Below are positions 6,752 through 14,399 of a stretch of 25,933 nucleotides of DNA, in pieces. The notes beneath the pieces are model-generated. The model was not told where the DNA came from and ran no database searches. It saw nothing but the letters and a program-made list of their open reading frames with translations. Source of the DNA: a virus. The stretch is taken from positions 1 to 25,933 of the IMG/VR virus record IMGVR_UViG_3300031886_000034; one strand, given 5' to 3'. Made by a program: the position numbers and the translations under genes. Every line of letters begins with the position of its first letter. Positions within the stretch are counted from its first letter, which is position 1.

Positions 6752-9472
6752 ATGGGCAAAAATAGTGACCTCGTCGCGGACAAGGTAACCGCTTTACGAC
6801 TTGCGGAACGCATGGGTTGTCGCGGCGCGCACCAACACCCCGACGGGAAATGGATGCCCTGCGAGACCATGGAGGAGTACGAAAAACTCAAGGACAATAG
6901 GCCCACCTCCCAGAAGACCGGCCTAGACATCATCGAGCAGAACCGTCGTTACCGCTCCAGGAAGGGCAAAAAGAAACGAGGATGGGAACCCCTTGGCGAA
7001 AGAGGGTTGACCTCGATTGACACCATGCCCGGTGGTGGTTTGGTCGGCGGTAGAAGCGGCAGCATTAAGGCTCTGTGGGCACCGCGGGTCGGGGACACGG
7101 ACGTATTTACCAATGCCCGCCAAGCCCGACGAAGAGCAAGGGAACTCGGATGTATCGGAGTTTCCCGCCGTCGTTCCAACTCCGGCAAGACCGTTTGGAC
7201 GCCCTGCTCCAATATGACGGACTACCAGAAGCGCACTGGATCGACTGCGTTTGGACGCAACTGGCAGCGTCAGCAGGCACGGCGAGAAATGCAAAGCGCC
7301 GTTGAGCGAGAAGTTCGCCGGCAGTTACGGCGCAAAGAGTCCCTCACCGAAATGCTTTACGCAGAAAAGGCGCTGGGCCAGAAACTCCGACGCGCTCGAA
7401 TCGCTGCAACAGCACGGTTTGACCCCAATGCGGTAGACGCGGACGCTGACGCAATCGTCCAAGAGGGCACCCCTTTTGAGCGACCGGCCCTGCCGGGCCG
7501 GAGACTTGCCCGGCGAGCGGAACGCATGACCCGTCGCATGCAGGCCAGACAGACGCGACGGAGAATTGAACGGGACCCGGAATATCCAGACAGCCCCATG
7601 TCTGATGCTGAAATTGACGCGCAGTATGCAGATTGGTTGGAACGGAATCCAGGGTATATCGACGATGCCACCGAGCATGTCCAGGTCATGCTCTCCCCGC
7701 AGGCACATCAGGCTGCAGAGGGTCTACGGAGTAGGGCATCCAGTGGTGGCGACGGTAGGAAGTCCTCGAAGATAGAGCAGGCAAAGAAGAAGATTCTGGA
7801 TCGAATCAAACCGGAACACCGAAACAAAGATAAACGCACGATTCACTGGGTATTTGGCTCACCCGGCACCGGTAAGAGTCATCTTGTCAAAACAGGTCGC
7901 ATTGACGCCCCCAAGAAAGATGAGGCAGTCCATGTCAATCCTGATGATCTGAAACCCCATCTGCCTGGTTACGAGGAAGTCAATGGGGATTCCCATACCC
8001 ATATGGCATCCGTCCACGAAGCGGCAGACCTTATGGACTCTGCAGCCGAAGAGGGCATGGACATGGTTGTTCAGGGGACGGGAAAAAATAATCCTCTAAT
8101 AGCAAAGCATGTTCAGGACGAGTCCGGCTATGGGGATAAAAAAGTTCGCGAGCGCAAAAAGAATGTTAAGTCCGTAGCCCATCTGGTATACGGCGGTAGT
8201 GCTGATACCACCAACGACCGGATCGACAGGCGCAATGCCGACCCTCACTCAAAGCAGAGGAATAGGCCATTCGGTTCCGATAGGGAACTACTAGAAGAGC
8301 GTATGAGACTCGCGGACCAAATCGAACGCGGCTGGTACGACGAAGTATTTATCTATGACAACAGCGCAAATGTTAAAGATCCACCACTTGTCGCGTACCG
8401 AACCGCAGACGGAAATTTCGAAATCCTTAATAGGCAAAAATTCAACGACTTCTTCGGCGACCAACGCCATCCGCTTGATGCGCATGGCCGAACCGGCGCG
8501 AAGCGTGTGGAAGAGGCGTGGACTGGCCAACGTGATGGTACGCCCGTCTCATCTGGGGAACGTGGTCGCGGCTGGAGGCCGGATCGGCACTTCGACTCGC
8601 CCATTCCGGGAGATGGTCGCACCTATCGCGAGATTCTTGACGGGTTGGGGTACGGGGAGCAAACCAAGAAGCGGCCCAAGCCGCTACAGGGACCCCCAAC
8701 GCCACGAGGAATGGGTCATGAAGGGCGGATGGCTCGCAGGATCCAAGAAGAAGAGGAGGCCAAAAAGCCCGTAACGACGTCGATAGATCCTGCCACGGTT
8801 CGAGCGAACCGTCGTGCCGACCGAGATGCAAGCCGTGATATCGACGACTACGACAGGGATCCCGACGGCTGGCGAAACCGGTTCAGGCAACGCAGGCAAG
8901 AAAGTGCCGACCAGCGACGCGAACGTCGCGGGGAACGTCGCGAGGGAGTAAGAAGTAGGCGGTCCGACGAATGGGAAGGTAAAACGCTCACCGAACTGGC
9001 CCAAGAACTAGCCGACGAAGATGATGCGGCCTACGCCGCGGAATATGAAGAGAAGTACGGGCACCCACCCCCCGAAGGGGACGGGAATTGCTGGTCGGCC
9101 GCCTCGGAAACTGCCCTTGAGATGGACCGTGAGGGAACCATCGACATCGACGGCATGGGAACTTTCGAACCCAAAAACATTGAGGTGGTTCACGGCACCC
9201 CCTACGGCACTGGCGGAGACGCAGAAGGATTGTGGTACGGCCATGCGTGGACCGAGTTTGATATTGAAGTAGATGTCGGAAGAGAGGAACCCGTAGTCAT
9301 GAGGTGGGTTCGGGACGCATCAAACGGCAATAACCATATTCTTCCAACAGACTTCTATTACAAAGTCGGGAACATCGACAAGAACGATTTACATCGATAT
9401 ACCATTTCGCAAGTTCATGACAAGAGAGACGAGCATGGCCAGGACGGGCAATGGAATCGATGGGAGAGGTGA
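6752..9472 (+). CDS. Multidomain virion-operon protein: twin GC..PC motifs, zeta-toxin-like kinase, C-terminal Cys-His-Asp domain
   Basis: The ATG at 6752 (906 aa) is preferred; a GTG one codon earlier is also possible, and no clear Shine-Dalgarno is seen. Residues 1-320 carry two copies of a small motif, GC(R/I)G...W(M/T)PC (C23/C37 and C134/C152), followed by Arg-rich helices. GLRS at 324 and GVRS at 732 split the protein into three parts and match the tetrapeptide in the upstream giant protein. The middle part has a P-loop GSPGTGKS (369-376), then VNPDDLK (D398) and an Arg-rich RIDRRNADP segment, the layout of zeta-toxin kinases. Those enzymes phosphorylate UDP-N-acetylglucosamine, but the substrate here is unknown. 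The last part has NCW (C780), GHAW (H831) and RDAS (D855), the order of a papain- or transglutaminase-like triad. Such domains next to a capsid gene could be virion cargo. The kinase assignment is fairly firm; the triad is tentative. Confidence 0.85.
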   Translation: MGKNSDLVADKVTALRLAERMGCRGAHQHPDGKWMPCETMEEYEKLKDNRPTSQKTGLDIIEQNRRYRSRKGKKKRGWEPLGERGLTSIDTMPGGGLVGGRSGSIKALWAPRVGDTDVFTNARQARRRARELGCIGVSRRRSNSGKTVWTPCSNMTDYQKRTGSTAFGRNWQRQQARREMQSAVEREVRRQLRRKESLTEMLYAEKALGQKLRRARIAATARFDPNAVDADADAIVQEGTPFERPALPGRRLARRAERMTRRMQARQTRRRIERDPEYPDSPMSDAEIDAQYADWLERNPGYIDDATEHVQVMLSPQAHQAAEGLRSRASSGGDGRKSSKIEQAKKKILDRIKPEHRNKDKRTIHWVFGSPGTGKSHLVKTGRIDAPKKDEAVHVNPDDLKPHLPGYEEVNGDSHTHMASVHEAADLMDSAAEEGMDMVVQGTGKNNPLIAKHVQDESGYGDKKVRERKKNVKSVAHLVYGGSADTTNDRIDRRNADPHSKQRNRPFGSDRELLEERMRLADQIERGWYDEVFIYDNSANVKDPPLVAYRTADGNFEILNRQKFNDFFGDQRHPLDAHGRTGAKRVEEAWTGQRDGTPVSSGERGRGWRPDRHFDSPIPGDGRTYREILDGLGYGEQTKKRPKPLQGPPTPRGMGHEGRMARRIQEEEEAKKPVTTSIDPATVRANRRADRDASRDIDDYDRDPDGWRNRFRQRRQESADQRRERRGERREGVRSRRSDEWEGKTLTELAQELADEDDAAYAAEYEEKYGHPPPEGDGNCWSAASETALEMDREGTIDIDGMGTFEPKNIEVVHGTPYGTGGDAEGLWYGHAWTEFDIEVDVGREEPVVMRWVRDASNGNNHILPTDFYYKVGNIDKNDLHRYTISQVHDKRDEHGQDGQWNRWER

Positions 9473-9477
9473 TTTGA

Positions 9478-9642
9478 ATGGCATCTCAAGCCAAACTCGC
9501 GGAATTCTTGAAGAAACTCGACAAAAAGAAGTACGAGGACATCTTCCCGACGTCTGTCGCTGAAATCGGGAAACAAAAAGTTCCACTTAAGCGCTATCAG
9601 CAGGAAGCACAAAAACTTAACAACCGTAGAGAGTTGCCATAG
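9478..9642 (+). CDS. Hypothetical small protein, 54 aa
   Basis: The ATG lies 5 bases after the preceding stop, with GAGAGGTG about 6 bases upstream. The product is a short basic helical protein (FLKKLDKKKYEDIF, KRYQQEAQKLNNRREL) without a membrane segment. It lies directly upstream of the capsid gene, where small scaffolding or assembly proteins can occur, but no family is recognised. Confidence 0.7.
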   Translation: MASQAKLAEFLKKLDKKKYEDIFPTSVAEIGKQKVPLKRYQQEAQKLNNRRELP

Positions 9643-9742
9643 AAGCGTCCTAGACGTTGTAATGTATTAGTTACTGGGACGGGTGCTTACCTAGACCTGA
9701 CAAGCAACTATCCATTCAATTTCACTCACGAGAGGTGAGACT
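9643..9742 (+). promoter_or_regulatory. Leader region of the major capsid gene
   Basis: This is the longest gap in the right-reading virion block, just before its presumably most expressed gene. It has a direct repeat CCTAGAC (9649-9655 and 9690-9696) and a strong Shine-Dalgarno GAGAGGTGAG just before ATG 9743. A dedicated capsid promoter is plausible, but no convincing -35/-10 pair could be picked by eye. Confidence 0.35.
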
Positions 9743-11062
9743 ATGTCAGAAGACGCTTCCCGTCTTGGCGAATTGCAGTCAGCGCTTCGTACCAAGATGG
9801 ACGACAACAAGGCCATCGCCGATTCCTTCCAGATCGAAGACGGCGTTGTTCAGGTCGATCAGGACCAGAAGTCCGCATTCGACAAGAACATGGCCGACAT
9901 CAAGGAGATCCAGAGTCTCATTGATGGAGTCAAGTCACTGGAAGAGGTTAGCGCCTGGGGCGCACAGCCGGATTCGACCGCTTCGGTCGCCGCTGCTGCC
10001 GCTGCTGGTTCAGCCCTTTCCCTGCCGGCTCAGTACAAGAGCATCGGCGAGCAGTTCACCGATTCGGAGGAGTTCAAGCACCTCCTAGGCGGTCGCAACG
10101 GCGCCAACATGCCGAACCCGTGGCAGTACGAGGGTTCGCTGACGACCAAGGAACTCAGCGTCAAGGACGTTTACTCGGCATTGCCCACAGGCACTCCGGG
10201 TTCCTTCGGTACCATCCAGCGTGATCCGATCGTCATCCCGCCGCAGCGGACCAAGCGAGTTCGGGACCTTTTCCCGACCCGTCGGACCACTGCTGCGATC
10301 ATCGAGTACTTCCGGATGACCGGATTCACCAACGCTGCTGCAGCGGTTTCGGAGCGCTCAGGTTCGCCTGAGGTCTTCACGGCCAAGCCGCAGTCAGCAT
10401 TCACGTTCGTCGGCGAGCAGGCCCCTGTGCGGACCCTCGCTCACTGGGAGGCTGCTCACCGCAACGTCCTGGCCGACGAGCCGCAGTTGCGGTCAATCAT
10501 CGACAACGAGTTGATGTACGGCCTCAGGCTGCAGGAAGACTCCCAGATCCTCAACGGGAATGGCTCAGGCGAAAACCTGACCGGAGTCCTCCAGACCACA
10601 GGTATCCAGACCTACTCATGGTCTGCCGGCGCATTCACTCCGGTTCCGGATACCAAGGCTGACGCTCTTCGGCGTGCGGCAACCCTGGCGTTCCTTGCTT
10701 ACTACGAGCCCACGGGCGTCGTGATGCATCCGAACGACTGGGAAGACATTGAGTTGACGAAGGATTCGAACGGCCAGTACCTGGTCGCCGTATCCGTCGC
10801 CCTCGGTGGCGAGCCTCGCGTCTGGCGTCTGCCGGTCATCGAGACCCCGGCGATCGCGGAGGGCACTGCCCTTCTCGGCGCTTTCGGTACCGGTGCCCAG
10901 TTGTACGACCGCGAGCAGGCCAACATCCGCGTGAGCGAGCAGCACAGTGATTTCTTCGTGCGCAACGCCGTGGTGATCCTGGCTGAGCAGCGTCTCGCCC
11001 TTGCCGTCAAGCGGCCCGAAGCATTTGTGAAGGTTACCTTCAACAACGCTCCGACCTCGTAG
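9743..11062 (+). CDS. Major capsid protein (HK97 fold)
   Basis: The 439-aa product forms the icosahedral head shell. It has the layout of the phage capsid family (PF05065). Residues 1-70 form a charged coiled-coil delta-like domain, followed by an Ala-rich linker (VAAAAAAGSA). From about 120 comes the HK97 core, with DPIVIPPQRTKRVRDLFPT, the E-loop/spine region around residue 190, LADEPQLRSIIDNELMYGLRLQEDSQILNGNG, and a C-terminal GAQLYDREQANIRVSEQH...ALAVKRPEAFVKVTF strand. The start has a strong Shine-Dalgarno. Codons are C/G-ending and uniform compared with the giant gene upstream, which fits high expression. Processing of the delta domain is not certain; GVKS near residue 61 is the closest match to the G-x-R-S motif. 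A terminator follows immediately. Confidence 0.93.
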   Translation: MSEDASRLGELQSALRTKMDDNKAIADSFQIEDGVVQVDQDQKSAFDKNMADIKEIQSLIDGVKSLEEVSAWGAQPDSTASVAAAAAAGSALSLPAQYKSIGEQFTDSEEFKHLLGGRNGANMPNPWQYEGSLTTKELSVKDVYSALPTGTPGSFGTIQRDPIVIPPQRTKRVRDLFPTRRTTAAIIEYFRMTGFTNAAAAVSERSGSPEVFTAKPQSAFTFVGEQAPVRTLAHWEAAHRNVLADEPQLRSIIDNELMYGLRLQEDSQILNGNGSGENLTGVLQTTGIQTYSWSAGAFTPVPDTKADALRRAATLAFLAYYEPTGVVMHPNDWEDIELTKDSNGQYLVAVSVALGGEPRVWRLPVIETPAIAEGTALLGAFGTGAQLYDREQANIRVSEQHSDFFVRNAVVILAEQRLALAVKRPEAFVKVTFNNAPTS

Positions 11063-11107
11063 CGGTAGCCAATGAAGGGGCCTACTAACGGCTCCTAACC
11101 AATACCA

Positions 11108-11153
11108 AAAGACCCCCGGTCGCCCGCCACGGTGGTAGGCCGGGGGTCTTTCG
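11108..11153 (+). terminator. Rho-independent terminator after the capsid gene
   Basis: A 12-bp stem, AAAGACCCCCGG (11108-11119) with CCGGGGGTCTTT (11140-11151), has a 20-base loop and is followed by TTTCGGTTTT. The A run on the left arm could also let it work in reverse. It separates the capsid transcript from the small genes and nuclease downstream. Confidence 0.9.
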
Positions 11154-11176
11154 GTTTTCCTTACAAGGAGTAACGC

Positions 11177-11311
11177 ATGCCCCCCGAGGACCACGAATGG
11201 GATCCTGATGACGAGTTGTATTGGCGCGAGGAAGCGTTCGGTGAGCATCCCGTCCTTAACCCCTGGGGTGACCCCCACAAGGTTATTCAGATAGCCCCCA
11301 ATAACGACTAA
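11177..11311 (+). CDS. Hypothetical acidic small protein, 44 aa
   Basis: The start is supported by a good Shine-Dalgarno, AAGGAG (11165-11170), 6 bases from the ATG and directly after the terminator. The product is Asp/Glu/Trp-rich (HEWDPDDELYWREE) and ends at TAA 11309-11311. No family is recognised. It overlaps the putative -10 element of the next gene. Confidence 0.6.
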   Translation: MPPEDHEWDPDDELYWREEAFGEHPVLNPWGDPHKVIQIAPNND

Positions 11312-11314
11312 TAT
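11309..11314 (+). promoter_or_regulatory. Putative -10 element of a leaderless promoter (gene at 11321)
   Basis: TAATAT ends 6 bases before ATG 11321, which has no Shine-Dalgarno. A TTCAGA at 17-bp spacing is a 4/6 match to the -35 box. With this geometry transcription would start at or next to the A of the ATG. The same TANNNT-6-start spacing recurs at three other genes in the window. Confidence 0.45.
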
Positions 11315-11320
11315 GTAGGT

Positions 11321-11509
11321 ATGGGCCGAAACCCAAATGCTGCTAATGAAACATGGGACCTTTGGGAACGTGTCGGCGATGGGTTCCAAGGCACGCCCGA
11401 GGAACTAGAAGACCTCGTCGACGAAATGTCAGATCACCCGAGAGCCGCCAGGCGCCGCAAAGTCTCCGAAAAGGACAACGATGTCAAGTTTCGACCCGAA
11501 CACGATTAA
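11321..11509 (+). CDS. Hypothetical protein, 62 aa
   Basis: The product is a short soluble charged protein with an acidic helix, GTPEELEDLVDEM, then a basic RAARRRK patch. There is no Shine-Dalgarno, but TAATAT lies 6 bases upstream, suggesting a leaderless mRNA. The 3' end overlaps the nuclease gene by 29 bases, consistent with one transcript for this gene, the nuclease and the hydroxylase. No family is recognised. Confidence 0.65.
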   Translation: MGRNPNAANETWDLWERVGDGFQGTPEELEDLVDEMSDHPRAARRRKVSEKDNDVKFRPEHD

Positions 11510-11870
11510 CCAATTCTGCTATTCCGCCAAAGTCGAGCGAGTAGTTGATGGTGACACCGTCGACTTTCTTGTCGACCTCGGATTCGACATTCACCACAAG
11601 ATTCGTGTACGCCTCTATGGGGTGAACACGCCGGAGAGTCGGACAAGGGATCTTGAGGAGAAGGCACTGGGCCTCAAGGCGAAAGACTATGTAGTGGACT
11701 GGCTGACCCGCCATCCCGAAATCATCATCCAAACGATGAAGGACAAGTCGGGCAAGTACGGCCGCACCCTAGGAACCATTTGGTCCGATGCCGAAGGTAC
11801 GGCGTGCCTCAACGCCGATCTACTGGACAGCGGTAACGCCGTGGAGTACTTCGGAGGGGCCAGGACCTGA
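11481..11870 (+). CDS. Staphylococcal-nuclease-like (TNase) protein
   Basis: The 129-aa protein has the SNase OB-fold pattern: VVDGDTVDF (residues 21-29), RVRLYGVNTPE (42-52) and GKYGRTLGTI (91-100). The residues corresponding to the family's catalytic set, R44, E52 and R95, are all present. Family members cleave DNA or RNA with Ca2+. There is no signal peptide, so it acts in the infected cell or is packaged rather than secreted by the Sec route. The start ATG lies inside the end of the preceding gene, with AAAGGA upstream. The last codon and stop overlap the next gene (CTGA). A role in host DNA breakdown or DNA repair is inference. Confidence 0.85.
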   Translation: MSSFDPNTINQFCYSAKVERVVDGDTVDFLVDLGFDIHHKIRVRLYGVNTPESRTRDLEEKALGLKAKDYVVDWLTRHPEIIIQTMKDKSGKYGRTLGTIWSDAEGTACLNADLLDSGNAVEYFGGART

Positions 11871-12403
11871 ACACCTTTCAAGAACTGCAACTCTGGAGCA
11901 GCGCAGAGTGCGTTCGTCCTCGCGTCCACGCCGAAAAAGCAATCTCTCATCAGGCGACCGTTGTCGGCGGGCCAACCAAAGGTGTCCGCTCAGCGACTAG
12001 ACGCCAGTTGGATTACCACACATACGGTGAAGCGATCATCGAGAACCTGCTGACCGTCTGCAAGCAGAACAATGTGTGGGGGTTTTCCACGTTCAGCGGG
12101 GAGTCAGGACTTCCTTCTGTCGATGTCGTCCGTTACGGGCCTGAAGACTTCTACAAGTCGCATACCGACTGGGGCAACAAGCACCAGAACCGCAAAATTT
12201 CCTTCACGATCCAACTTACCGATCCCAGTCAATATGAGGGTGGCGACGTTTGGCTTTATGACGGTCCGGAAGCCTGGCGCGTCAGCAGAACACAAGGTTC
12301 GATGACGATCTGGCCTTCATGGACGCTCCACAGCGTGGATCCCGTTCTAACCGGAGAACGGTGGTCGCTTGTCGGGTGGGTTTTAGGACCGCCGTTTATT
12401 TAA
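11867..12403 (+). CDS. Fe(II)/2-oxoglutarate-dependent hydroxylase (PKHD type) with probable CTG start
   Basis: The conserved core reads SHTDWG (H99, D101), a distal TLHSVDP (H155) and GERWSLVGWV (R165), the H-x-D...H iron site and 2-oxoglutarate-binding arginine of prolyl-4-hydroxylase-like enzymes. The first ATG/GTG/TTG in frame is TTG 12008, but the open frame upstream encodes the usual N-terminal part of the fold (SAECVRPRV, ATVVGG, VRSATRRQ). CTG 11867 has GGAGGGG at 11853-11859 and forms a 4-base CTGA overlap with the nuclease stop. This gives 178 aa. Such phage enzymes hydroxylate proteins, DNA bases or small molecules; the substrate is unknown. The 3' end overlaps the convergent nrdJ gene by 8 bases. 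Confidence 0.82.
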   Translation: MNTFQELQLWSSAECVRPRVHAEKAISHQATVVGGPTKGVRSATRRQLDYHTYGEAIIENLLTVCKQNNVWGFSTFSGESGLPSVDVVRYGPEDFYKSHTDWGNKHQNRKISFTIQLTDPSQYEGGDVWLYDGPEAWRVSRTQGSMTIWPSWTLHSVDPVLTGERWSLVGWVLGPPFI

Positions 12404-14318
12404 TCGGACAAGCGCCAGTACTGCAATCGTCAAAGTCGATAGCGTCAGCAGCCACAGACACCAGTGGGACCGAAAAATCGATCTTTCCGACTGACTTCTC
12501 ATATTCTTCCTCCGTTATTTCTTCGTATGGAGGTAGCGGGAAATTGTGATCAGTGTGCAACAGGAACGACACACTCTTGATTGAGTTCTTATAGTTCTTA
12601 GTCAACCATTCCTGGATCTCCGGCAGTTCGTCATGTTGATAATAAACTGTTACCGATACGGCGTTGTCAGCCCATTCGGTCTGTAGCCGCTTAATCCATT
12701 CCAATTGATCAACCGCTGTCATCTCACTTGCCAAAACCGCACCTTCTGGAGATTGACAAGGAAACTCAACGACCTGACTGGTGCGATCCTTGCGGCCATC
12801 CAGCCCTACATCCCATTGAACCTTGTAACCGCGGTTACGGCATGCTTCCACCAGCGGATCCGTTGAGCGAAACCTGACCCGGCGAATGTAGTGGCGAGCA
12901 AACGCGGGGTGTACGCCAGGGGTCACCCCCGGCAGCAGGGACAGCGTTCCGGAAGGTTGGACCGTGGTCAGGCGAACCGACTTGGGTAAGCCGTGCTTCG
13001 TCGAATATTCATCATCCAAACTGGATAGATATTCATAGATTTGCGACATCCAACCCAACTGCTTCTCAGATGCCTGCAACACTCCTGTCACGGACTGACC
13101 CAACCTCGAGTTCTTGGCAACAATCTTGGTCGTCTTCTCATAAGGGTACTCAAGCCGCGTGACCTGCTTCTGCGCCAGATAAAGTAAGCGGGAAATCTCC
13201 CGCATCTGCTTTAGCGACTCCATGTTCGGAAGAAAAATCGTCGCCAGATTGCACGACTCCCCGTCCCCGAGCGCAATCTCGGCGCAGGGGTTAAACCCCT
13301 CAATGCTGTTATCTGTCTTGCTCTCTCCGAGGCGTCCAACCCTTCGAGCCAACTTACGATTAACCAATCCATACGGCTCTCCATTGCCGTTATACCCCTT
13401 CCACAACTCCGGCAGGATCTCGTCGTAGGAATCGGCATAAATGCTGTTATTGCTGTGCGACCTCCAGGCGGGAACAGTTCCCGTCGCCCAGTTCTTGGCC
13501 CGGATGAACAGGACGTCATCGGGGTCACCGATGGCGATCTCAGCGGAGCGTCGTGCCGAACCAGACACCACCACTCGTCCAATTATGTTACATATATCTA
13601 GAACATCCACAGACCGCAACTTCTTGCCTTCTCGACCTTGCATCACCGCGCAAATGTCGGCAATTCCATCAATCAGAGCGCCAGGTCCCGAAGCAGTGCC
13701 ACCGAACGTCTTGAGTTCGGCTCCCGACTCCCGAATCAGAATCGTGGAGTACGAGAACGACTTGCCCGTATCGAAAAACGACTTGAGTGTGGAGTGCAGC
13801 AGCCGGCTCCACCCCTGTCGAGAGTCTGGCACGATGATGTCAGCGTCATTGGTCCGATCATGAGTGATTTCTACGCCGGCTTTCACCTTGGGCAATTCGT
13901 GGATTTTGGCTCGCTCCACTGAAAAACCGACGCCTCCGCCCAGCATCAGCATGTCGAAGATGAATTCGAAATCTTCCACCGTCTCAACGTTCACGAAGTA
14001 ACAGTTGTTGAGGCTCGCACCGCCCATGTTCTGAACGAGAGGTGTTCCCAATTGCCACAATCCCCTGCCAGCGAACGAGCAACGGAGGTTGAACATATGG
14101 TCAAACAGAAGTTCGGCCTCGGCCTGCGTATACGGCACGCCAATCTCGATGGCGCCGTTAACGACCCGCTGGATTGTCTCCGGCCAAAGTTCAGTACGGT
14201 CGTGCCCGTTCTTGCGGCTGTAGGTGCGGAGATAAACTACTTCTCCTAAACCACCAAACCCCCATGGCGCTAATTGTGTCCTGTAAGCGTCAACAAAGGA
14301 GTCTGTGATTTGAGGCAT
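12396..14318 (-). CDS. nrdJ: Adenosylcobalamin-dependent (class II, monomeric) ribonucleotide reductase
   Basis: The 640-aa enzyme reduces ribonucleotides to deoxyribonucleotides for phage DNA synthesis, probably at the triphosphate level. It matches the monomeric RTPR type. SLNNCYFVN holds C106, and FNPCAEIALGDGESCNL holds thiyl-radical C345, partner C356, N343 and E347. The C-terminal CSTGACPIK has the swinging disulfide pair C632/C637. It is about 100 residues shorter than the Lactobacillus enzyme. It needs no separate small subunit or activase but depends on B12 from the host. The ATG at 14318 has no obvious Shine-Dalgarno. A perfect TTGACA on this strand lies at 14398-14403 across the end of the preceding gene, without a good -10. 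It converges with the hydroxylase. Confidence 0.95.
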   Translation of the reverse strand: MPQITDSFVDAYRTQLAPWGFGGLGEVVYLRTYSRKNGHDRTELWPETIQRVVNGAIEIGVPYTQAEAELLFDHMFNLRCSFAGRGLWQLGTPLVQNMGGASLNNCYFVNVETVEDFEFIFDMLMLGGGVGFSVERAKIHELPKVKAGVEITHDRTNDADIIVPDSRQGWSRLLHSTLKSFFDTGKSFSYSTILIRESGAELKTFGGTASGPGALIDGIADICAVMQGREGKKLRSVDVLDICNIIGRVVVSGSARRSAEIAIGDPDDVLFIRAKNWATGTVPAWRSHSNNSIYADSYDEILPELWKGYNGNGEPYGLVNRKLARRVGRLGESKTDNSIEGFNPCAEIALGDGESCNLATIFLPNMESLKQMREISRLLYLAQKQVTRLEYPYEKTTKIVAKNSRLGQSVTGVLQASEKQLGWMSQIYEYLSSLDDEYSTKHGLPKSVRLTTVQPSGTLSLLPGVTPGVHPAFARHYIRRVRFRSTDPLVEACRNRGYKVQWDVGLDGRKDRTSQVVEFPCQSPEGAVLASEMTAVDQLEWIKRLQTEWADNAVSVTVYYQHDELPEIQEWLTKNYKNSIKSVSFLLHTDHNFPLPPYEEITEEEYEKSVGKIDFSVPLVSVAADAIDFDDCSTGACPIK

Positions 14319-14399
14319 AGGGAGACTGATTTCTTTCCGAACGGCGGGCGGACCAGGGTGTACCTACCGATGGTACAGCATCCGAGAATACGGAAACTG

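Noticed and set aside
8795-8812. 18-bp palindrome ACGGTTCG-AG-CGAACCGT
   Set aside because: It lies inside the 906-aa coding sequence in an Arg-rich stretch with no promoter or terminator features. Most likely a by-product of codon use.
11841-11872. Programmed -1 frameshift joining nuclease and hydroxylase
   Set aside because: No slippery heptamer precedes the nuclease stop in the right frame. The CTGA overlap with a strong Shine-Dalgarno explains the arrangement better.
11981-11992. GVRS tetrapeptide in the hydroxylase frame
   Set aside because: It matches the virion G-x-R-S motif, but it falls in the normal N-terminal domain of the hydroxylase (VRSATRRQ), where an Arg-Ser pair is usual. 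Treated as coincidence.
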